This document shows positions 1-11,283 of a stretch of DNA of 64,000 nucleotides, piece by piece. The DNA is taken from positions 1,736,001 to 1,800,000 of the forward strand of contig JBBMOL010000091.1 of NCBI GenBank assembly GCA_037954665.1. The letters are read 5' to 3'. Within the stretch, counting starts at the first letter, position 1, and each line of letters begins with the position of its first letter. Made by a program: the position numbers and the translations under genes. The notes below the pieces were generated by a model. It did no database searches. It was not told where the DNA came from and saw nothing but the letters and a program-made list of their open reading frames with translations. The DNA comes from Laguncularia racemosa (Eukaryota > Streptophyta > Magnoliopsida > Myrtales > Combretaceae).

Positions 1-3000
1 GGACTAACTGTTGCAAGAGTAAATATTCTAGCATCAGAAGGGTGAGTTGCAATGCTTATGTCTTAGGATGGTTCATATCTTGCTATGCAAAGTCATGCCT
101 TTGCATGTTATGACTTCCCTATTTCTAATGTTGTTTCTGCAAAGGTTACAAAAGAATTTTGAGGGCAAGCTTATTGGTGCTGATCGTGCTAAAGATCTTG
201 CTGTCCTAAAGGTACTTCCATTCCCTCAATCTCTATCTGATATCATGCTCAATTACCCATTCTTACTCATATCTCCCTTAGTTGTGATCTTTAGATAATG
301 ACTTATTAATTTAATATTAGTTTTCCTTAAGAACAACTCTGTAGAAGTGCTATGATCATACATTTTTTTGGGTAAGGGATATGATCATACATTTGTAATG
401 CATTTTATGCCCCATAATAGGTCTCATAATGCAGATTTCTCTAATATTTGTTGAAGTTATTTATTGGTGATTAAGTTTTCTTCTATTTGTAGATTTTTCC
501 TCTCTGAATGTGTAGAATTGATCATAAATCTTTAAAAAAGGTATCAGCAAGAGGAGTGACATCAACCTGATGTTATTTATATATTCTTTGCTGTAAAAGT
601 AATAGTCGTGAATTGCAGTCAATGTCCATTACAATTTTACAGGCAGGTATTAATTGAAACCTCCACCTAGATTATTGATGCTTGAGTGTATGCATATTTA
701 TCTAGAGATTAGGCGCTAGACTACATAGTTAATTTGTCATTTCTGAAAAGTTGAAATCAGAAATAGCACTGGTTTTGTTCAGAATTGGCTGGAATTGAAC
801 CAGCAAGTCTGTTGCGGCTGGTTCTTGGGCAAGTGCAATACCATAGACCCTTGTAAGTTAAGTTTGATTGGTGGATGGAATGAGGTAGGAATATAACGGA
901 GAAGAAAGGCAAAAAAGAATTGATAGTATCATGTTGAGAATAAAAGCAATCTAAAGAATTAAATAAGAATACGGTATGAATCATTTGAAATGCCTTTCTA
1001 ATGTTTCTCCATTCCCATTGAGCTCCTAACTCTCTAACCTCCTCTTTTCCCAAGAATTTCCAATTCATCCTCTCCAACTGCCATCTCCTCCTGCTTCGCC
1101 TACCTCAGCCATCTTGTCTTTGTCCTCAGCCCTACCTTGCAAGACAGCATCTCACCATTTGGACCATATTTATTCTCATTTTTTCATGAAGATGTCAGAT
1201 GTGGCTTTGCAAGAAAACCACCATTGGAGAAGTTGAGGCCAATAGCAAAGATGAATGCCCAAGCGAACAATAAAGATGCAAATCTATCCTTTATGTGCAA
1301 TTGCCTTTACTGTGCTGGAATGATGGAAACTCCCAGCCATGTGTCATCTCATGCCTTTTGCCTAGATGTGAGTGTTGTGCTGTTATTTATGGTCTTGGAT
1401 GTTATTACAGTAGAAATGGACTGGAAATAGCTATTTTTTTGGGTAAATAAAGAAGTAGCTATTTCTTGTGTAGTATCAAGAAATAATTACTTAACCCCCC
1501 CCCCCCCCCCCAAAAAAAAAAAAGTATCAAGAATTGTTAAATTCAAAAACTTTCCAACAATCAACTAATTGGCTAATACCATAACTAACTTTTTTATGGA
1601 CCACAACAATGTCTCGTTTAACTATTGTTGGCTACAAAAGTATTCCTAGAGTGTAGCAGGTGGTGCCATGCTGACAGTAGCTGAGGGAGGGTGGTTGGGT
1701 TGCTTATGATATTTGGAGGAGGAAGGGGTTGCCTCATCATATCTATAACAGGAGGAGGTGGTTGCTATGGCAGACATAATACTTCACTGGTCTTAGCAGG
1801 AGAGCGGTGGAGACCAGAGGTGTATCTGGGTGTTGGGAGGTATACTATTCATGTGAGGTAACTATTCTGGTGCAATTCCATTTTGCAAACCACAGGAAAC
1901 TTAAACAGTTCCATGTGCAACTGAGCAATGGAATAAACATTCTATATGGAACAGGAGTGGACTGAACTTGCTACTTTTTCCCAACCAAACATAATATTTT
2001 GTCAGGAGATCATGCCCATCTTACCATTATCAGTCAAGTGCAACCTAGTGGCTGCTGTTATTAGAGTTTCTGATCCAAGCACTCAAGAGGTCTGACTCTG
2101 GGATATAAGTCTAGAATGTGAAATTGGGATGGTCTCATAGTCTCTCTCTCTTATAATATTACATTTGCTTCTAGCCTAGGGCTATCTGGTGCAACATATT
2201 TTTTCAGTCTGCCTGGATCTCCTTTTAGGGGGGGGAAACCAGCCAGTGTGAATTATAAATGCTGTAGATTAGAATAAGATACATTTCAATAATTCCATCA
2301 CACTCGATACCTCCAACATTAACAGAGATATTTTCACTATTGTTAATTTCCATGATTGCTGCTGTACCACATGTGGAAATTTTTTTGAATTAGCAAAATC
2401 AAATCTCAATTGCATTTTCTGCCCTTTGCTTGCCGAACCATTGAATCTTATATATTATTGTATAACTTTTCAATTCAATGTGGCATGATTGTGTTCAGAA
2501 ATAACCTTAAAAAGTTAAGTAATTGGATTATGTCACAACTTGTTGTTTTGCTAGGTAGATGCCCCCAAAGATCTACTAAAGCCAATTAGTATTGGGCAGT
2601 CAAATTCTTTGAAAGTTGGGCAGCAATGTTTAGCAATAGGAAATCCCTTTGGGTTTGATCACACTCTAACTGTTGGGGTCATAAGTGGACTTAACAGAGA
2701 CATTTTCAGTCAGACGGGAGTCACAATTGGTGGTGGAATCCAAACAGATGCAGCTATTAATCCTGGAAATAGGTGAATTATTCTATTTATCTGACCATAC
2801 ATAACAGGGGTCTTAAATTTTCTTTATTTGCTGGTAGCCCTCAGAAATGGGGAGACTAAAAATATGCTTGGAGCAATTATTGTTTCTTTCTTCTCTATCA
2901 GCTTTGCTTGCTAACCTGTTATGTTTTCTCTGTGCTTTTTGCTATCTTCCAGTGGAGGTCCTCTCTTGAACTCGAAAGGAAAGTTAATTGGAATAAATAC

Positions 3001-6000
3001 TGCAATATTTACTCAAACAGGTAAACATGCTACTCATTATTTCGTGAAATTCTCATGTCAGGTTATCATGGAAAGCCCAGCAGTAGGTTTTCCATTGAAA
3101 ACTAGGTAGTATAATAGCTTTCATGTGACTCCTAAACGGCTTTGTTTGTTCTTTATATATTTTTGAGGTAATTCATGCCAATTTTACGTGGACTTCAACC
3201 ACAATTTTAAAGAATCACAGTTGTAAAGAAATCATTAGTTACATAATTTTTTTTGGGGGGATAATTGAAATTTTTGATTGATCTAAAAAGTTATACAACC
3301 GTTAACAAGACGGGTAGAGTTACATCAATAATACATTAAGTAAAGGTACAAGAAAAATGATGAGCTTTCCAATATTACAAAAGAGTAGCATAAGCTCTAA
3401 TTTGGTTAGCTATAGAACCTAAGTTGGAAAAACTACTCCCTAGTCTGGCTTTGTTGTGCACTCTCCATATGCAATAAATTGTGGCGGCTAGACCCGCCCT
3501 TCATTTTTGAGCAATAGGGAAAGAGGAATCAGCTGTTGCTATCAACGAAGTTGTAGCACCCTGCCAGTCTCTATATGAAGCTAGACATTGTAGAAGGTCA
3601 CAAACCATGCCCCAAATCTGGGAAGTATAACTACAACTGAAGAACAAGTGAGAGTGATCCTTTGGTCCTTGTTGACACAAGAAGGAAGTTGTAATTTCCC
3701 AGGATATTAACTTATCAAGGGTGGATAATTTGCCTAACTAGGCTAGCCGTAATATGAAAGAGTGCCTTGGCAAGGGGGATTTGTTCCAAATGATTTTATG
3801 CCAAGGAGTAATGGTGCCTTGTAGATTTAGGAAGGTATATCCACTCTTAATTGTGTAGTCACCTGAGCTGAAATGGATCTAATGAAAGCAGTTTGGACAG
3901 GAGGTGTTTGGTTTAAGGGTAGGTGGAATGTGGAAGTTTGACCAAAATGGGCTATTAGGTAAACACCATGTATTATCATCCATTATGGAGCATAGCTTAG
4001 CCGTAATATGAAAGAGTGCCTTGGCAAAGAGGATTTATTCCAAATGATTTTATGCCAAGGAGTTATGGTGCCTTGCAGATTTAGGAAGGTATATTCACTC
4101 TTAATTGTGTAGTCACCTGAGCTGAAATGGATCTAATGAAAGCAGTCTGGACAGGAGGTGTTTGGTTTGAGGGTAGGTGGAATGTGGAAGTTTGACAAAA
4201 AATGGGCTATTAGGTAAACACCATGTATTATCATCCATTATAGAGCATAGCTTTGTTATAGGAGGTAGGCCTGTGCTCCTCATCTCACGAGCACTATATA
4301 TAGCGTTCAATAGGCTTGTTGGAAGCTAAAAGTCTGCTTAGAGTGATATGGCTAAGCCATTGTTTGGTTCCCATTGGAAGCTATTACGGACTGAACTCCT
4401 TAACTTTAGTAACTTCTTCCAAAACCTGGAGCATATGGTTAGTGCTCTTGTTGACTAGAAGCTTTTTCCTTTCAGTAGAGTAGAGTGTACCCACTCTAGC
4501 TAAAGACTTCTGGGGCCTTCCTTATATGGATGCCATATATGTTTGATTTGGATAGCCTTGTTCTATAGGTGTAGGTTTGGTATCCCTAAACCACCACCTT
4601 TCAATGGTTTACAAACATCCACCCATCGAACCTTAGCCTTGGAATGGATATTAGATCTTTTGCTCTACAAAAAGTTTCTAAGCATTTGATCAATTTTTGT
4701 TATGATTGCTTTGGGTAGGAGAAAGACTAAGCTCCGAAAAACTTGCATTGAGAATAGGACTGATTTGACCAATCGTAGTCTACTTGCATAAGAGAGGTAT
4801 TTGGAGGTCCAAGAGTTGATACATGCCAAAATTCTTTCCAAAAGGGCGTCGCATTCCATCTTCTTGAGCTTTGTAGAGAGTAGTGGGACACCCAAGTAGC
4901 ACATTGGTAACTTGTTTTCTTAGAATTGGGTGGCTCGAAGGATATCCTCTTTGTCTGTTGTAGAGGCATAGGAGAAAAATATGTTACTCTTTGCATAAAA
5001 AGTTGTGTTAAATTGGAATTTTCAATTTGACTTCTCTTAGAGCAGCAAAGATTGGAAGAGGTGAATGGGTTGGATGGCAACCACTTTAGTAATTTATCCG
5101 AAACCTTGATTCAACTTACAAATTCTGAAGAAAATGCCGTCTCCCCAATCAAAAGATTTTAAAGATGATGTTGGTTGGATTGGAATTGGTTAGGCAATGA
5201 AATCAAGAGAAGCATAAACTGATTGGAATTCATCAACTTAATCAAAAAAATTACTTGCTGAGATGGGAATGGTTTTAGGAAGTTGGAGAAAACACCAAAT
5301 ATTTAGGAAGTTAGAGAATGCTTCAAAATATTTTGCGATGTTAGTTTATCTAGTGATATCAATCGGCGACCTTATTGTTTAAACCGCCAACTGGTTGGTG
5401 TCTCAGTGAAGATGCTCTGATGGGGACTTCATAGATTGTCCATTTCATTGTGCCCCAGGATCTTTCTGAATAAATGCCAGGCCAAGTTACTCAGATGGTA
5501 TAGTGTTATGAGCACTAGAGTCTTAGCTGTTATGTTATGTATTTGTTTTGTGTATGTGTTTGTGTGATTAATGTCAATGTGTTAGGTCAGATGTGTAGGG
5601 TTCTATGTGTGCATGTGTAGTTCTAGTTTTGGCTGTTGTGTTGTAGTTGATGTGTTGCGGTCAGTAGGGTACTTGCGGTTAGTAATTTTAGAAGTCAATT
5701 GAAAAGTATTAGTCATGTATAAGTGAAAATAGGGAATTGTGGGGCTTAGCAGTTTTGTATCAGCTCTTGCACATGACTTATTTATTTATCAGATGAATGA
5801 TAGAGAGATAAGCCTTATTTTTCTAGAAAAAATTTCAGAATTATTTTCTGAAGAGATTTGGGGTTGTCTCTTTAATTGAACCCTAATCAAGAGATTATTA
5901 GGTTCTCTCTATAATAAGTTCAAAAATGAATTTTAAAAATGGATAATGTGATAATTTGGTATTAGAGCCGATCTTAATGGAAGAATTGAAGAAATTGTGA

Positions 6001-9000
6001 TAGTAATTTGAAACCTTTTTGGCCATGTACAAAGAGGATAGAGTGCGATGCAAAACACATCAACAACAAATGGCTTTGTTGACCTGCGAAGTTGTAGTGC
6101 AAAAGGGGCTATATGGGAGGTAAGAGATAATCGACCAAGCAGAGCCAGTAGTGATTGAAGAACAGATCCATGCATTATGGAAGAATTGAAGACCTTGCAG
6201 CATCTACTTGAAGCAGGCCAACAACAATTGTCAAACTGACTTGTGTCTTTGTTGAGAGAAGTGAAGGTGCCGGAAAAGTTTACAAAAGAGCACAAGACTG
6301 CTAGTGATGTTAGAGGAGCAACAAACGGAGGGATTGGTTTAGGAGAAAGTCTAGTACCAGGGGCAACAGGATTGAGGTCCTCTAAATTGGACTTTTCAAA
6401 TATCAATAAATTCCTGATGAGGAATAGATTGATTTGGTAGCTTTTTGGTTAAAAGGGAATGCATAGCTTTGGTTTGTCAAGCTGCAACCACCATTAACTT
6501 AGGATCTTTCAATTTATTGGGATTGTTTTTGCCTGGTGATGCTTCTTAAGAAATGCTGCTATGGTGTCTTCTTGATAGCTTGATTTTGTGCATGAGGTCA
6601 CACACAATTTGGAGGGGAGAGTAATGTTATGAGCAATAGAGTCCTAACTGTTATGTCATGTATTTGTTTCGTCTATGTTTTTATTGTGTATGCGTTTGTG
6701 TGATTAATGTCAATGTGTTAGGTCATATGTGTTGGGTGCTGTGTGTGCACATGTAGGACTGGTTCTAGTTGGTGTGTTGTAGCTGACGTGTTGTGGTCTG
6801 TAGGGTATGTGCAATTAGTAATTTTAGAAGTAAGTTGAAAAGTATTGGTCATGTATGAGTAAAAATAGGGAGTGGTGGGTCTTAGCACTTATGTAACTGC
6901 TCTTTTAGAGGATTTATTTATTCATTAGATGAATAATAAAGAGACAAGCCTTATTTTTGCAGAAAAAATTTCAAAATTATTTTTTGAAGAGATTCAATGT
7001 TTTCTCTTTAATTGAGCCCTAATTAAGAGATTGTTGAGCTCTCTCTATAACAAGCTCGAATCAATTAATGAGAGAATAGAGAAATCAACAATCTCTTGAT
7101 TAGGGCTCAATTAAAGAGAGAGCCTTGGATCTCTTCAGAAAATAATTCTGAAATTTTTTCTAGAAAAAAATAAGGCTTATTTGTGTCATTTATCTTATGA
7201 GTAAATAAGTTCTATACAAGAGTAGTTACATAATTGCTAGGCCTCACAATTTCCTATTTTTACTCATACATGACTGATACGTTTAAACTGATTTCTAAAA
7301 TTACTTACTGCACATACCTTATAGACCACAACACATCAACTAGAACCGGTTCTACATGTATGCATGCAACACCCTACACATTTGACTTGACACATTGACA
7401 TTATTCACACAAACACATACATAATAAAAACATATACAAAACAAAAACAGAAAATAAATACAGAACATAACAGCGAGGACTCTATTGCTTATACTATTAC
7501 TCCCCCCTCAAAATTGTGTGTGACCTCATGTGCTAAATCAGGTTATCTAGCAGAAATCGTAGTAGCATTTCTTAAGAAGCATCATTAGGGGAAAAGTTAT
7601 CCCAATAAATTAAAATATCCTGCATGGATGGTGGTTGCAGCTTGACAAACCAAAGTTGTGCGTTAGCTGTGGACTCAAACTTGTTCCTCATTAGGAATTT
7701 GTTGATGTTTGAAATATTGTTCGCAACTTTAGTCATAATTTGAAAAATTCAATTTAGAGGACCTCAGTCCTATTACCCCTTGTATTAGACTTTCCCTTTG
7801 CCAATCCCTCTACTTGTTGCTCCCCTGACATTAATGGCATTCCGTCACTGCTAACTTTGCCTGGTTGATTACCTCCTACATCCCATGTTGTGTGCTCTGG
7901 CCTCTTTTGGGCTGCAACTTCATAGGTCAATGAAGCCATTTGGGTTGCTAGTTGTTGTTGGTGTGCTTTGCTGCACACTTTATCCTTTTGTACATGGTGA
8001 AAAAAGGCTTCAAATTGCTGTCGCAATTATTTCAATTCTTCTATTAAGATTGGTTCTAATACCAAATTGTTACATGATCCATTTTTATAAAATTGATTTT
8101 CGGACTCGTTATTGGAGAGAACTGAATGATCTCTTGATTAAGGTTCAATTAAAGAGAGAATCCTGGGTCTCTTTAGAAAATAATATTGAATTTTTTTTCT
8201 GGAAAAACAAGGCTTGTCTCTTTATCGTTCATTTGATGAATAAATAAGTCTTATGCAAGAGCTGTTACATAGCTGCTAAGCCCCACAATTCTCTATTTTT
8301 ACTCATACACAACCGACACCTTTCAACTGACTTCTAAAATTACTAACTGCACATACCCTACTTGATTGTTGCCAACTGTAGTTTTAATATTTATAATACC
8401 TGTTCCTAATTCTAACTACGTTGCAATAGGCAAGTGTACCTACCGTGGACGTAATATAGTGTTAAGTGTAGGGTTGTTCCATAGAGAGAAGATTACTAAT
8501 TACTAGTACTAGCTCTTTTCCTATTATCTAACCGTTAAATTGAGATGAAGTGTATTAAAGATTAAAAATAGTTAACAATATAAAATTTTAACTAAAACTA
8601 CTTCAACAACACAAGGTTTAATTTGATAACAAAGCAACCTAGATCTCATTATATACCTATGTTGTCACATAAATCATTAGAAGCTAAAGATTAACGTTTC
8701 TGAGTTCTTAAGCTGTTAAGTTCCAAGAAGCAAGATAATTACTTTATCAAGTATATTAACTTATCTAATCCTAGATTTATCAATTAGGATCTCTCCTCAA
8801 TCAATAGCAATCTAGAACTGCATGAAGCCTATGAACTCTATTTGAATGAATGTTCAACAGAAGATTTTCGATATTCTATCTCTAGAAACACGAGCAAATC
8901 TCATCCAAAACATAGATTTGATCATAAAAGCGATTTCTCAATCAACTCAAATGATATTAAGCATAAACTCATATTCCGGATATATGAATCTAAGATAAAT

Positions 9001-11283
9001 ATGAAGCACATGTAATGGAACAAAAGAACATTAATAAAACTTCATTTAAATCATATCTTCATCATATGACAAAATAGTTCAAATGAGATCTAGGTCTACG
9101 GTTTACTCTTCCGTAGATCTAACAATGAAAGAACAAATATATGAAGAGAAACTAGAGTTCATAATTACAACCCGGATAGAGTGAATCTTAAATGCCTTGC
9201 TTGAATCTCCTTGGATTGTTGGGTAGAAAACTAAGGAAAAAGATATGAAAATGAAGAGAAAATGAAGTCTAAAACCCTAGCTCTACCGTTCCCACAAACC
9301 CCCCCGCCCCCCCCCCCCCTTTTTCTCATATGTATACATGTATATATATAGGTGCTAGGGTTGGAGGAGAGAGAAAAAAAAAAAGTCAGAGAAAGTAGGT
9401 CGTGGCTCCATACGCCCCTCACCACAGGGCGTGGTGGTCTCGGGTCATCCTTTGAAGCTGGCATGCCCCCATATCAGGGGTGTGGTGGCTTTGTCTTTCA
9501 CTTCTGGTCCCATACGCCCCTTGCCACGCCTCATGGCAAGGGACGTGGTAGCTTCTGTTCCTGATTTCTCTTCCATACGCCCTTGATACGGGGTGTAGTG
9601 GTGGTCTATTGTTCATATGCCCTTGATATGGGGGCGTGGCAGGTAGGGGAGATGCTCTTCTTCCTTTCTCTTTGTTGTTTTCTTCTCAATTTCTTTCAAT
9701 GATCTTCATTACACCTGAAAGCAATATATTCCTTGATTAAGCATCAATTTTGGATGATTTTTGATTAATTATCAATTTAAAAGAGCTTAAAATCTTCCTA
9801 GAATTTGGAGTTTTATGGCGATTATCACCCTACTAACCATAACACATCAACTGCAACACAGCAGCCAGAACTGGTCCTACACATGAATACACAACACCCT
9901 ACACATCAGACTTAGACACATTGACATCAATCACACAAACACATATACAATAAAAACACATACAAAACAAAAACAGAAAACAAATACTTAAACATAACAG
10001 CTAGGACTCTATTGTTCATAACAAATAGCAACAAAATGATGGTAAATTCAATATTTTTTTTCCTTTGTTTAGATATTCAGTCTAAACTTTTGAGATTTGG
10101 ATATACAATTGTGGAAACATCTGATTATAGGTTGTTTCTGCTGCTTGTATTGTCCCTTTTTATTTACTCTGCATTGTATTAGAATTACCTGTATGTTATT
10201 TATATGATAGGTGACAAGTAAACATCTTCAATATTACAGAACATGTTTCTTTCTTCTCTTTTTTTAATTGATTTAATTTCTTAAAGTTATAAACTGCAAA
10301 GCAGCTCTTATATTTTTGAATTTAACATGTTCTATTTGTGGTTTCAATGGTTTTGGTCTTAACAGGGACTTCAGCAGGTGTAGGGTTTGCTATTCCATCT
10401 TCAACTGTCACCAAGATTGTGCCTCAGTTGATTAATTTTGGTAAAGTATGTCCTCTTGATAGCATTCTAAGCCAGTAAGATCAGCCTTTGCTTTTGCTTT
10501 AATCTGTAACTCTTGAATTCTGCCTAAGAAATGTTTGTCAAACTCTTCATGTCTTGAGGCAATTGTTTTAGGTCTTTGTCTTTGTCATATCTTTAATTTC
10601 TTCATACCAGGAGTGTTTGGTTTAAGCCAACCATCCTGATGCTTCATCCATCTCAGGTTGTCCGAGCTGGAATAAATGTTGACATTGCTCCAGATGCAAT
10701 TGCTAATCAGCTGAATGTTCGAAATGGAGGTCTCATATTGCAGGTATGGAATGCCTGTTTAGCTTGGTCCACAATATTGTTGCATTGCTCAATCTATGTA
10801 GCCCCCTATGATTTTTTGTATGAAGTAATTTTGCAGGTTCCTGGAAATAGCCTTGCTGCAAAAGCTGGGCTACTTCCCACCAGCAGGGGCTTTGCTGGTA
10901 ATATCATGCTTGGTGACATCATTGTTGCAATTGACAACAAACCGGTTAGCTCCTTTAAAGCCCCATTTTCTCTTGTTACATACATGTCTATACATATACA
11001 TATTTGCTCAGTATGAGGAACAGTATGGTGAAAATTAAAACTCTCCCTGACAGCTTGGGAAAATCATGCGCTTTTGTTTGATTTGCAGCAAAATCTGTAG
11101 ACATGGTTTGATGTTGCTATAGTCTCCTCATTATCTTGTTTATTCTTTTCACAGGTAAGAAGTAAATCGGAATTGGATAAAGTTTTAGATGAATATAATG
11201 TGGGGGATAAAGTAGTTTTAAAGGTTCTGAGGGGCAGTGAAAATGTTGAAATTCCCATTACATTGGAGGAAAAAAGTTCATGA
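1..11283 (+). CDS. DEG8: DEG8-like chloroplast serine protease, 3' part (8 exons, 5' end outside window)
   Basis: ATP-independent trypsin-type (S1C) protease of the Deg/HtrA family. In Arabidopsis, DEG8 works with DEG5 in the thylakoid lumen and helps degrade photodamaged photosystem II D1; that role is family knowledge. Exons read as 1-41, 145-211, 2555-2772, 2953-3020, 10366-10445, 10657-10743, 10837-10944 and 11155-11283. All junctions are GT-AG, and the joined length is 798 nt (265 residues plus TGA). The visible protein starts mid-protease domain. It shows the catalytic Asp in AKDLAVLK (visible residue 31), then GNPFGFDHTLTVGVISGL, and GNSGGPL with the nucleophile Ser at residue 109. The Ser codon is split AG|T by an intron. 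A single PDZ domain follows (about residues 159-265), with PGNSLAAKAGL and GDIIVAIDNKP. The catalytic His, transit peptide and promoter lie upstream of the window. No stops or frameshifts are seen, so it looks functional despite the 7.3-kb intron 3021-10365. DEG8 fits better than DEG1 or DEG5, from the ILASEG...QKNFEGKL stretch. Confidence 0.95.
212..2554 (+). other. DEG8 intron 2 (2.3 kb), no second gene recognised
   Basis: Intron between the catalytic-Asp exon and the next protease exon, with GT at 212 and AG at 2553-2554. It holds a run of about 16 C followed by about 12 A near 1495-1523. It also has open frames on both strands around 757-1430 that I could not match to any family. A minus-strand stretch near 780-800 ends in a B-box-like GGTTCAATTCC, as in a tRNA T-arm or tRNA-derived SINE, but no cloverleaf could be built. 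I see no protein-coding gene here. Confidence 0.7.
3256..5130 (-). mobile_element. LINE (L1-type non-LTR) fragment inside DEG8 intron
   Basis: The minus strand encodes the C-terminal half of a plant L1 polymerase with many breaks. At 4665-4980 it reads SNIFFSYAST, CYLGVPLLSTKL and SWTSKYLSYASRL, then LPK and MLRNFL, which is the region just after the reverse-transcriptase palm. Further on (lower coordinates) comes the C-terminal zf-RVT region, with WHKIIWNKSPLPRHSFIL near 3745-3835. No catalytic RT motifs, endonuclease or ORF1 are visible, so the copy is 5'-truncated or internally deleted. The zf-RVT part is duplicated in tandem. Both ends are approximate, and I could not find a target-site duplication. 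It resembles the larger LINE at 11880-22547. Confidence 0.8.
3745..4253. repeat. Tandem duplication, 254-bp unit x2, inside the LINE fragment
   Basis: Copy 1 spans 3745-3998 and copy 2 spans 3999-4253. Both start AGCCGTAATATGAAAGAG and end GAGCATAGCTT. They differ by scattered substitutions and one extra A in copy 2. The copies are adjacent and in the same orientation. The repeat covers the region encoding the zinc-finger end of the LINE polymerase, so it arose within or after insertion of that LINE. Confidence 0.93.
5504..7060 (+). mobile_element. Small non-autonomous LTR retrotransposon A (plus strand)
   Basis: The left LTR spans 5504-5953 and starts TGTTATGAGCACTAG. A primer site of tRNA-Met type, TGGTATTAGAGCC, begins near 5957. 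The internal region is only about 670 bp and ends in a purine tract (GGAGGGGAGAG, near 6611). The right LTR starts at 6625 (TGTTATGAGCAATAG) and runs to about 7060, where it loses its last 50 or so bases. The internal part has no protease, integrase or RT; a degenerate gag-like stretch matches element B. The element therefore needed enzymes from another retrotransposon. It forms one arm of an inverted pair with element B. Confidence 0.8.
8363..9826. mobile_element. DNA-transposon-like insertion (1.46 kb, 8-bp target duplication) in LTR of element B
   Basis: The LTR of element B reads continuously if 8363-9834 is removed. The insertion is flanked by ACCCTACT at 8355-8362 and at 9827-9834. Its ends are weakly inverted: GATTGTTGCCA at the left and GATAATCGCCA (minus strand) at the right share 8 of 11 positions. 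An 8-bp duplication fits hAT-type elements; 9 bp with one mismatch (Mutator-type) is also possible. There is no transposase frame, so it is non-autonomous. It contains a GC-rich cluster of palindromic repeats at 9409-9640. Confidence 0.65.
9409..9640. repeat. Five GC-rich palindromic repeat units
   Basis: Five related units start near 9409, 9461, 9511, 9574 and 9614. Each opens CATACGCCC or a variant and closes with a GGGCGTGG-like block, with a short spacer between. Unit 3 contains the perfect arms CCTTGCCA and TGGCAAGG. The block is clearly richer in G+C than the DNA around it. Each unit could fold as a hairpin in DNA or RNA. Confidence 0.75.

Larger units (their letters stand above)
7061..10023 (-). 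mobile_element. Small non-autonomous LTR retrotransposon B (minus strand), inverted partner of A
   Basis: On the minus strand the 5' LTR lies at 8068-10023, interrupted by the insertion 8363-9826. Its outer end CATAACA (10017-10023) mirrors the TGTTATG of element A. The primer site (reverse complement of GGTTCTAATACCA, 8052-8064) lies just inside. The internal region is about 570 bp with an open frame at 7754-8026 (90 aa, Gln/Lys-rich, gag-like, no known domain). A purine tract precedes the 3' LTR at about 7061-7496, which is truncated at the centre of the inverted pair. LTR and internal sequences are visibly homologous to element A, and no enzyme domains are present. Confidence 0.78.
3021..10365 (+). 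other. DEG8 intron 4, 7.3 kb, filled with nested transposons
   Basis: GT at 3021 and AG at 10364-10365 join ACT-CAA-ACA-G to GG-ACT so that the TQTGTSAGVGFAIP motif reads through. Most of the intron is foreign: a LINE fragment on the minus strand (about 3.25-5.1 kb), two small LTR elements in inverted orientation (5504-10023), and a DNA-transposon-like insertion in one LTR (8363-9826). The native intron is therefore probably only about 1 kb (near 3021-3250, perhaps parts of 5100-5500, and 10029-10365). All insertions avoid the splice sites, and the flanking exons are intact. Confidence 0.9.

Noticed and set aside
780..840. tRNA-like T-arm (GGTTCAATTCC on the minus strand)
   Set aside because: No acceptor, D-arm or anticodon arm could be paired; at most a tRNA-derived repeat fragment.
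757..1077. 106-codon minus-strand open frame in DEG8 intron 2
   Set aside because: No recognisable domain, no splice or promoter context, and it lies in an intron of a clear gene on the other strand.
1137..1430. 97-codon plus-strand open frame
   Set aside because: Inside DEG8 intron 2, no family match, and it includes no conserved motif.
9231..9616. Overlapping open frames on both strands in the GC-rich part of the insertion
   Set aside because: Explained by the low stop frequency of the GC-rich palindromic repeats; the translations are low complexity.
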